Position numbers and translations under genes: made by a program | The notes under the pieces: generated by a model | Database searches by the model: none | Told to the model about the DNA's origin: nothing | What the model saw: only the letters and a program-made list of their open reading frames with translations | In this document: positions 58,084 through 64,000 of the stretch, piece after piece | How the letters are laid out: every line of letters starts with the position of its first letter | Numbering within the stretch: the first letter of the stretch is position 1 | Origin: Candidatus Blautia excrementipullorum | GTDB taxonomy: Bacteria > Bacillota > Clostridia > Lachnospirales > Lachnospiraceae | Assembly (NCBI GenBank): GCA_019118645.1 | Contig: DWYN01000087.1 | Span: 1 to 64,000, forward strand | Length of the DNA: 64,000 nt | Direction: 5' to 3'

Positions 58084-58172
58084 AACGGGGAGCTTGCAGA
58101 AGCAGGCTGAGAGTAAGCTGTGTTGCTTTGACCCGCAAACCTGATTTGGATAATGCCAACGTAGGGAACATA
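58084..58172 (+). promoter_or_regulatory. TPP (THI-box) riboswitch
   Basis: GGGGAGC...GGCTGAGAGTAAG...ACCCGCAAACCTGATTTGGATAATGCCAACGTAGGGAA. Confidence 0.96.
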
Positions 58173-58190
58173 TGCCGGGAGTCTATGTGG

Positions 58191-58225
58191 ACTGCAGTAT
58201 GCCGTTGGCGTGCTGCAGTTTTTTT
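58191..58225 (+). terminator. Riboswitch expression-platform terminator
   Basis: ACTGCAGTATGCC-GTT-GGCGTGCTGCAGT followed by T-tract. Confidence 0.85.
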
Positions 58226-58452
58226 GCGCCATACGCCCGGCCGGGGCTGCCGTGCTTGCACAGGCGGACTTCAGAAAGGTTTTCCCTGATACTGTTTACG
58301 GTAATGTGAACAGATTTCAAAGTCAGACCGGGGGCACCACTTTCTGACGAAAAATGTAACTTTATGGATTACGGATATGCGCAGGTGCAAGTCACTGCGA
58401 GAGCAGGAGGCGCAGTTCATTTTGGCCCGATAGTGCAGGGCAGGGAGGAAAA

Positions 58453-59763
58453 ATGACAAATTACACAACACAAATGGACGCGGCCCGTCAGGGAATTGTC
58501 ACACCGCAGATGAAAATTGTGGCAGAAAAGGAAAACTTTAATGAGGAGGAGCTGAGAAAGCTGATTGCAAAGGGTGAGGTGATCATCCCCTGCAATAAGA
58601 ATCACAAATGTATAAGTCCAAGCGGAGTAGGCGCAAAGCTGAAGACAAAGATCAATGTGAATCTCGGCGTTTCCCGGGACTGGAAAGACGTGGATATGGA
58701 GTATGAGAAGGTGCGCTCCGCTGTGGAGATGGGAGCGGAGGCTATTATGGATCTCAGCTCTTACGGCGATACCAGGACTTTCCGGCGCAGACTGACATCA
58801 GAATGTCCTGCGATGATCGGAACAGTTCCCATCTATGACGCGGTGGTTTATTATCATAAAGCTCTGGGGAAGATTACCTCGGAGGAATGGATTGATATTG
58901 TGCGGATGCATGCGGAGGACGGAGTGGATTTTATGACAATTCACTGCGGTATGAACCGCTCTACGGCAGAGCGGTTTAAGAAGAACAAACGGCTGATGAA
59001 TATTGTTTCCAGAGGCGGTTCCATCATGTTTGCCTGGATGGAGATGACAGGACAGGAGAATCCGTTTTATGAGCATTTTGATGAGATCCTGGATATCTGC
59101 AGAGAGTATGATATTACTCTCAGCCTGGGTGACGCCTGTCGTCCGGGATGCCTGGCGGACGCTACGGATACGGCGCAGATAGAGGAACTGATCACGCTCG
59201 GCGAGCTGACAAAGCGCGCCTGGGAAAAGGATGTGCAGGTGATGATCGAGGGGCCGGGGCATATGCCTATGAATCAGATCGCGGCAAACATGGAAATTCA
59301 GAAGACTCTGTGCCACGGCGCACCTTTCTATGTATTAGGGCCTCTTGTGACAGATGTGGCTCCGGGATATGACCATATCACATCGGCTATCGGCGGAGCT
59401 ATGGCGGCGGCGGCAGGAGCTTCCTTCCTCTGCTATGTGACTCCGGCGGAACATCTCAGGCTTCCAAATGCAGAAGATGTAAAGGAAGGCATCATTGCGG
59501 CGAAGATTGCCGCCCATGCCGCTGACATTGCCAAAGGCGTCCCCGGAGCGGCGGAATGGGATTATAAAATGAGCGAGGCGCGGAAGCGGCTGGATTGGGA
59601 GGAAATGTTCCGTCTCAGCATGGACCCGGAGAAGGCCAGACGCTACCGTGCCGAGGCGAAGCCGGAGAAGGAAGACACCTGCAGTATGTGCGGGAATTTC
59701 TGCGCGGTTAAGAATACCAACCGTATTCTGGACGGGGAGATCGTCACCATATTCGATGAATAA
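58453..59763 (+). CDS. thiC: Phosphomethylpyrimidine synthase
   Basis: ORF 436 aa; [36 protein letters not shown]-terminal [10 protein letters not shown] cluster motif. Confidence 0.97.
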   Translation: MTNYTTQMDAARQGIVTPQMKIVAEKENFNEEELRKLIAKGEVIIPCNKNHKCISPSGVGAKLKTKINVNLGVSRDWKDVDMEYEKVRSAVEMGAEAIMDLSSYGDTRTFRRRLTSECPAMIGTVPIYDAVVYYHKALGKITSEEWIDIVRMHAEDGVDFMTIHCGMNRSTAERFKKNKRLMNIVSRGGSIMFAWMEMTGQENPFYEHFDEILDICREYDITLSLGDACRPGCLADATDTAQIEELITLGELTKRAWEKDVQVMIEGPGHMPMNQIAANMEIQKTLCHGAPFYVLGPLVTDVAPGYDHITSAIGGAMAAAAGASFLCYVTPAEHLRLPNAEDVKEGIIAAKIAAHAADIAKGVPGAAEWDYKMSEARKRLDWEEMFRLSMDPEKARRYRAEAKPEKEDTCSMCGNFCAVKNTNRILDGEIVTIFDE

Positions 59764-59791
59764 AAACGACAAGTTCTTTAGCTTTTCTTGG

Positions 59792-59826
59792 CTGCCCTCT
59801 TCCGTTGGGAGAGGGCAGTATCTTTT
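59792..59826 (+). terminator. thiC terminator
   Basis: CTGCCCTCT-TCCGTTGGG-AGAGGGCAG followed by TATCTTTT. Confidence 0.8.
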
Positions 59827-59963
59827 GATACATCTTTTTTATCTCTCATGTATACGATGTTTACTTTTTCCGATATAATGGCTATAGTGAAACTACATAA
59901 ATGACAGGGACAAATTTCCGGGCGGAGAAACGGATATTTTCCTGTCTGGAAAGGAACAGAATC

Positions 59964-60689
59964 ATGTACAGGATTGCAGTCTGCGACGATGAGGAAGCGA
60001 TTGTAAAGGAAACGAAACGGCTGATCCGAGAGTGGGATCCGGAGGTGGAAGTCACCTGTTTTTCTTCCGGGGAAAGCCTGGTAGAGAATTACGAAGGATA
60101 TGAAGCGATTTTTCTTGATATTGATATGGACGGTATGAACGGCATAGAGACCGGAAAAGCTGTCCGCCGGATGGATAAAGACACGAAAATCGTATATCTT
60201 ACCGCCTACAGAGACTACGTTGCGGGAGCTTTCGGAGTACATGCCTTTCAGTATCTGCTGAAGCCGGTGAGAAAAGAAAAAGTCTGGAATGTACTGGAAG
60301 AAATCTTCCGCTATACAGAGATTCCGGAGAAAAAAGTGATTCTGGATTTTAAGACGGTGGACGGCATCGCCTGCCTTTCGGTGGAATCGATCTATTTTTT
60401 CGAATATGTAAACCGGAAAATCCGGATTGTCACGAAAGAGGAAGAATTCTTTATGGTGGAGCGCATAGGGAGTGTGGCCAAGCGGATGGAAAGCTTCGGG
60501 TTTTCCATGCCTCACAAGAGTTTTGTGGTAAACATGTTCCATGTAAAAAATGTCAGAAATCAGTATATCTATCTGGATAATGGAATGGAAGTTCCTCTGT
60601 CTCAGAAAAAACTGAAAACCTGGAAGCAGGAACTGACAGTGTATTTGTCGGAACGCCTGGCAAAGGGAAAGGAGGTGCAGAAATTATGA
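59964..60689 (+). CDS. LytTR-family response regulator
   Basis: MYRIAVCDDEEAIVKETKRL receiver, AIFLDIDMDGMNGIE, C-terminal LytTR domain. Confidence 0.93.
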   Translation: MYRIAVCDDEEAIVKETKRLIREWDPEVEVTCFSSGESLVENYEGYEAIFLDIDMDGMNGIETGKAVRRMDKDTKIVYLTAYRDYVAGAFGVHAFQYLLKPVRKEKVWNVLEEIFRYTEIPEKKVILDFKTVDGIACLSVESIYFFEYVNRKIRIVTKEEEFFMVERIGSVAKRMESFGFSMPHKSFVVNMFHVKNVRNQYIYLDNGMEVPLSQKKLKTWKQELTVYLSERLAKGKEVQKL

Positions 60690-61951
60690 TATCAGCGATG
60701 ATCGTGCGTACTCTGATCATCCTTGCTTTTCTGACAGCATATACAGGGAGCGGCATCTGGTTTCTGCACGCGGCGCCCCGGGAAGTGGATTCACCCCGCT
60801 GGGCCAGATGTCTGGCCTGGGGAATCTATACGGTAATTTCGGTGGCGGTGCCCACGCTGTTTCTGAATGACGTCATTACCATGACAGCTCTGATTCTCTG
60901 CTATCTTCTGATTACTTGGTTTCTGTATCACAGAAGCAGGACATGGCTGCTCTATGGAGTGGTTTTTGTAATGGCCAATTATGCGGCTCAGGCTATTGGA
61001 ATTTATCTTGCCGCCCATCTGGGGACAAGGATAGAAATGAGCAGTTTTATTCTCGGAAATATTATGGAGATTCTGAAGAGCAGCTTTGTGGTGGCAGTGA
61101 CGTATGTGCTGAGGCTGATTGTGCAGAAACGTCTGGTGTCTGACAGGGAAGACCTGAAGATCCGGGGAATGGTTCTTGTGCCTGCCTCCAGTATGATTTT
61201 GATTTTTTTATTCTGTCTCTCGGGAAGCGGATTTTTTGAAAAGTATGGATACGGATGGATGATTGTGTACTGTGTACTCTTTTTGATCATCAATGTCTAC
61301 TGTCTCTATGTGTGGTATGATGTGGCGGAAAACAAGGAGCTGAAACACAGGATGGAACTTCTTTCCCAGCAGAATGAGCTGACGCATCAGTACTATGAGG
61401 ATATGGAAAAGAATTACAACGATTCCAGAAAGATCATCCATGATATCCGGAATCATTTGAATATGCTGGAACAGTCGGCCAAGCTGGAAGGAGACTCATA
61501 TTTTGAGGATGTCCACGGGATGCTGAACTCTCTGGGAATGAAATTTTATACAGACAACCGTATGCTGAATATTGTCCTGAACGACAAACTGAAAAAGCTG
61601 GAACCGGGACAGGCAGAATGCAACCTGGGAGGAATCGCAATGGACTTTCTGGCGGATGTGGATGTCACTACAATTTTTGCTAATCTTCTGGACAACGCGA
61701 TTGAGGCCGGGGAAAACAGGAAAAATTTCTGGCTGAAAATACGGGGAGAACAGATTCAGGATTTTACGGTAGTAAAAATCTGGAACCCTTCGGCGGGAGA
61801 TTATGTTCCCGGACGATCCGGAAAAAAGGGACACGAGGGGCTGGGCCTGGAGAATGTGCGCAATGCAGTGCAGAAATATCACGGAGCGCTGAACATCGAG
61901 AACAGGGATGGGATATTTTCTGCGGCGTTGGTCTTCCCGGGTCAGACCTGA
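60686..61951 (+). CDS. GHKL (AgrC/ComD-type) sensor histidine kinase
   Basis: Multiple TM segments; RKIIHDIRNHLNML; TIFANLLDNAIEAGE; HEGLGLENVRNAVQKYHG. Confidence 0.93.
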   Translation: MISAMIVRTLIILAFLTAYTGSGIWFLHAAPREVDSPRWARCLAWGIYTVISVAVPTLFLNDVITMTALILCYLLITWFLYHRSRTWLLYGVVFVMANYAAQAIGIYLAAHLGTRIEMSSFILGNIMEILKSSFVVAVTYVLRLIVQKRLVSDREDLKIRGMVLVPASSMILIFLFCLSGSGFFEKYGYGWMIVYCVLFLIINVYCLYVWYDVAENKELKHRMELLSQQNELTHQYYEDMEKNYNDSRKIIHDIRNHLNMLEQSAKLEGDSYFEDVHGMLNSLGMKFYTDNRMLNIVLNDKLKKLEPGQAECNLGGIAMDFLADVDVTTIFANLLDNAIEAGENRKNFWLKIRGEQIQDFTVVKIWNPSAGDYVPGRSGKKGHEGLGLENVRNAVQKYHGALNIENRDGIFSAALVFPGQT

Positions 61952-62065
61952 AAAGAACACAGACTGTGTAAAAAGGCAGATTGTATAAAAAAGGCCCGGC
62001 TGCTGTATGTGTGCCGGCTTTACATAAATATTTTGCAATGCGGCAGAAAAAGGAGAGGAGACATT

Positions 62066-63094
62066 ATGAAGATGACGCAGATGGAAAAGAAGCAACTGAT
62101 GATTTTTATTTTTGTGGCTTACGGAGTGACCTATGTACTGGGAATTCTTATGTGGGCTTTTTATGGAACAGGAGCAGATCTCAGCGTATTCCCCAATGCG
62201 CAGATGCTGTATCCTGCGGCGGGCGTGATGCTGGCCTATCTTGTCACAAAAAAAGGAGATCGAAATCTTCCCAAAGGGCTGTTTGTATTTTTTATCCTGC
62301 TGACGGCAGTGCTGATGGTATGTTCCATACTTTCTGTGTTTATGCCTAGAACCATGCAGTCGGGAGAAACGGAAGTTTCTGCTTGGCTGATGATCGTTCA
62401 GGTTCTTCTGATTCTGGGGAGCGTAATATTCTGGATCCTGCTTCTGGCAGCAGGAAATGAGAGGAGAGCAGTCTATGGACTGAAGGGGAAGAACTGGAAA
62501 ACGTCGTTTCTCTGCATCCTGCTGTTCTTTGTACTGTATAGTATCCGGATGGGAATCTCCAGTGCGGTTTCCGGACAGCTGGGAGCTTTTGGGGCGGTCT
62601 GGGCAGATCCTTCCACCTGGATTTACCTGTTCAGTATGATTCTTAATTTCTTTCTGGTGGTGGCTGCCTTCTTTGGAGAAGAATATGGATGGAGGTATTA
62701 TCTTCAGCCTATTATGCAGAAACGCTTTGGATTAAGAGGCGGAGTTCTGCTTCTCGGAGTTGTGTGGGGATTGTGGCATCTGCCTATTGACTTTTTCTAT
62801 TACACTACGCCGGATATGGGGCTTGCCGCCTGCGTCAGCCAGCAGATTACCTGCATTTTTATCGGAATTTTCCTGGCATATGTGTACATGAAAACAGAGA
62901 ACATCTGGGTTCCTGTGGTTGTTCACTTTATGAACAATAACCTGATCCCCATGTTTGCCGGGGACTATTCTGCGGAGGTCCTTCAGGGCCAGGCGATCTA
63001 CTGGAGCGATCTTCTTCCGGCGCTGGTACTGAATCTTGTGATTTTCGGATGGTTCCTTTTCCTGAAGCCCTTCCGGAAAGGCGGAACAAAATAA
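62066..63094 (+). CDS. CPBP-family (Abi/CAAX-like) intramembrane metalloprotease
   Basis: EEYGWRYYLQPIMQKRFG, GVVWGLWHLPIDFFYYT, VVVHFMNNN. Confidence 0.92.
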   Translation: MKMTQMEKKQLMIFIFVAYGVTYVLGILMWAFYGTGADLSVFPNAQMLYPAAGVMLAYLVTKKGDRNLPKGLFVFFILLTAVLMVCSILSVFMPRTMQSGETEVSAWLMIVQVLLILGSVIFWILLLAAGNERRAVYGLKGKNWKTSFLCILLFFVLYSIRMGISSAVSGQLGAFGAVWADPSTWIYLFSMILNFFLVVAAFFGEEYGWRYYLQPIMQKRFGLRGGVLLLGVVWGLWHLPIDFFYYTTPDMGLAACVSQQITCIFIGIFLAYVYMKTENIWVPVVVHFMNNNLIPMFAGDYSAEVLQGQAIYWSDLLPALVLNLVIFGWFLFLKPFRKGGTK

Positions 63095-63244
63095 ATTTCC
63101 GCAGCGGTGGGGTATAAAAGAAAAGACAGCAGATTTTCGCTTTTTGACAGATGGAAAACGTTATGATATAACAAATCATAGAATATAGAAAAGAACCGGG
63201 TTCTCCTGCCGGCGGTAAAAGAGGAGAACCCGAGGGGGATATGT

Positions 63245-64000
63245 ATGGAAAGTGATTATCTGATCAGAAAAAAGCCCATGCAGGCGCTGCTGATTTTTTC
63301 CCTGCCGATTATTCTGGGAAATCTGTTTCAGCAGACTTATACAATGGCGGATTCCGCCATTGTGGGGCGTTTTGTCAGCGAGCAGGCTCTGGCGGCGGTA
63401 GGAGCTTCGTATTCGCTGACAAATATTTTTATCTGTGTGGCGATCGGAGGAGGAATGGGAGCTTCCGTGATTGTCGGGCGGCATTTCGGCGCAAAACAGT
63501 ACCGGGAGATGAAAGCCGCCATTTATACGGCATGCCTTGCCTTTCTGGCAGTGAGTGTTTTGCTGGGGGGATTGGGGCTTCTATTCAGCAGACAGATTAT
63601 GACGGCGCTGAATACGCCGGAGGACGTCATGGGGATGGCGGTTCAGTACCTGAATATTTACTTTTATGGATTGCCGTTCCTGTTTATGTACAATGTGCTT
63701 TCTTCTATGTTTAACGCTCTCGGCAGATCCAGAATTCCTCTGTATTTTCTGATTTTTTCTTCTGTGTTTAATGTGGCGCTGGATCTGATTCTGGTGATAC
63801 AGTTTGATCTTGGGGTGGCCGGCGTGGCCTGGGCGACTATGATTGCCCAGGGGATTTCCGCGGTAATGTCCTTTGGAGTGCTTGTCAGAGAACTGAGAAA
63901 ATTCGGCTGTGATAAGACAGAAGTTTTTAACAGCAGAGAGCTTGTGGAGATGACGAGGATTGCTCTTCCTTCTATTCTGCAGCAGTCTACAGTGTCCATC
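63245..64000 (+). CDS. MATE-family efflux transporter (truncated by window end)
   Basis: MESDYLIRKKPMQALLIFSLPIILGNLFQQTYTMADSAIVGRFVSEQALAAVGASYSLT; open to the end of the window. Confidence 0.9.
   Translation, partial: MESDYLIRKKPMQALLIFSLPIILGNLFQQTYTMADSAIVGRFVSEQALAAVGASYSLTNIFICVAIGGGMGASVIVGRHFGAKQYREMKAAIYTACLAFLAVSVLLGGLGLLFSRQIMTALNTPEDVMGMAVQYLNIYFYGLPFLFMYNVLSSMFNALGRSRIPLYFLIFSSVFNVALDLILVIQFDLGVAGVAWATMIAQGISAVMSFGVLVRELRKFGCDKTEVFNSRELVEMTRIALPSILQQSTVSI

Noticed and set aside
58067-58261. Minus-strand 64-aa ORF over the TPP riboswitch
   Set aside because: It lies antisense to a clear riboswitch and terminator; no domain.
58271-58440. Cobalamin riboswitch in the thiC leader
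   Set aside because: GGGGGCACCAC and GGTGCAAGTCACTG look superficially similar, but the GCCACTG B12-box order and spacing are absent.
1-64000. CRISPR array, prophage or integrated conjugative element
   Set aside because: No regularly spaced direct repeats, cas genes, integrase, capsid or conjugation genes were seen.

Overview
The window is chromosomal DNA that looks like a Lachnospiraceae-type (Clostridia) genome: low-to-moderate GC, AGGAGG ribosome-binding sites and Firmicutes gene families. It has four parts. (1) 0-9.9 kb holds cfa, trpS, tRNA-Gln(CTG), a pseudogene graveyard at 3.7-6.3 kb with breaks at 7-nt homopolymers, a GH29 fucosidase, an acyl-ACP thioesterase and an atypical AroE-like dehydrogenase. 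(2) 10.0-32.2 kb is a large sugar-utilisation locus: a LacI regulator, a YesMN-type two-component system, a CUT1 importer lacking its ATPase, a split UxaA-type dehydratase plus DapA-like aldolase, an RbsACB-type importer, a FucU/RbsD mutarotase, a DUF4432 protein, a LyxK-like kinase, an oxidoreductase, and UlaE-like and AraD/UlaF-like epimerases. The same locus contains two paralogous ~400-430 aa bicupin proteins that are good candidates for an undescribed sugar isomerase family. (3) 32.3-57.9 kb is mostly housekeeping: dnaE, pfkA, trmH-type, nfeD/SPFH, argF, birA, dusB, greA, lysS with a C-terminal tRNA-binding domain, and sbcDC. (4) 57.9-64 kb holds a TPP riboswitch and thiC separated by a second folded leader, then a LytTR/GHKL two-component system, a CPBP protease and a MATE transporter cut by the window edge. 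No CRISPR array, rRNA or intact mobile element was seen. All family assignments are from reading the sequence; no database search was run.
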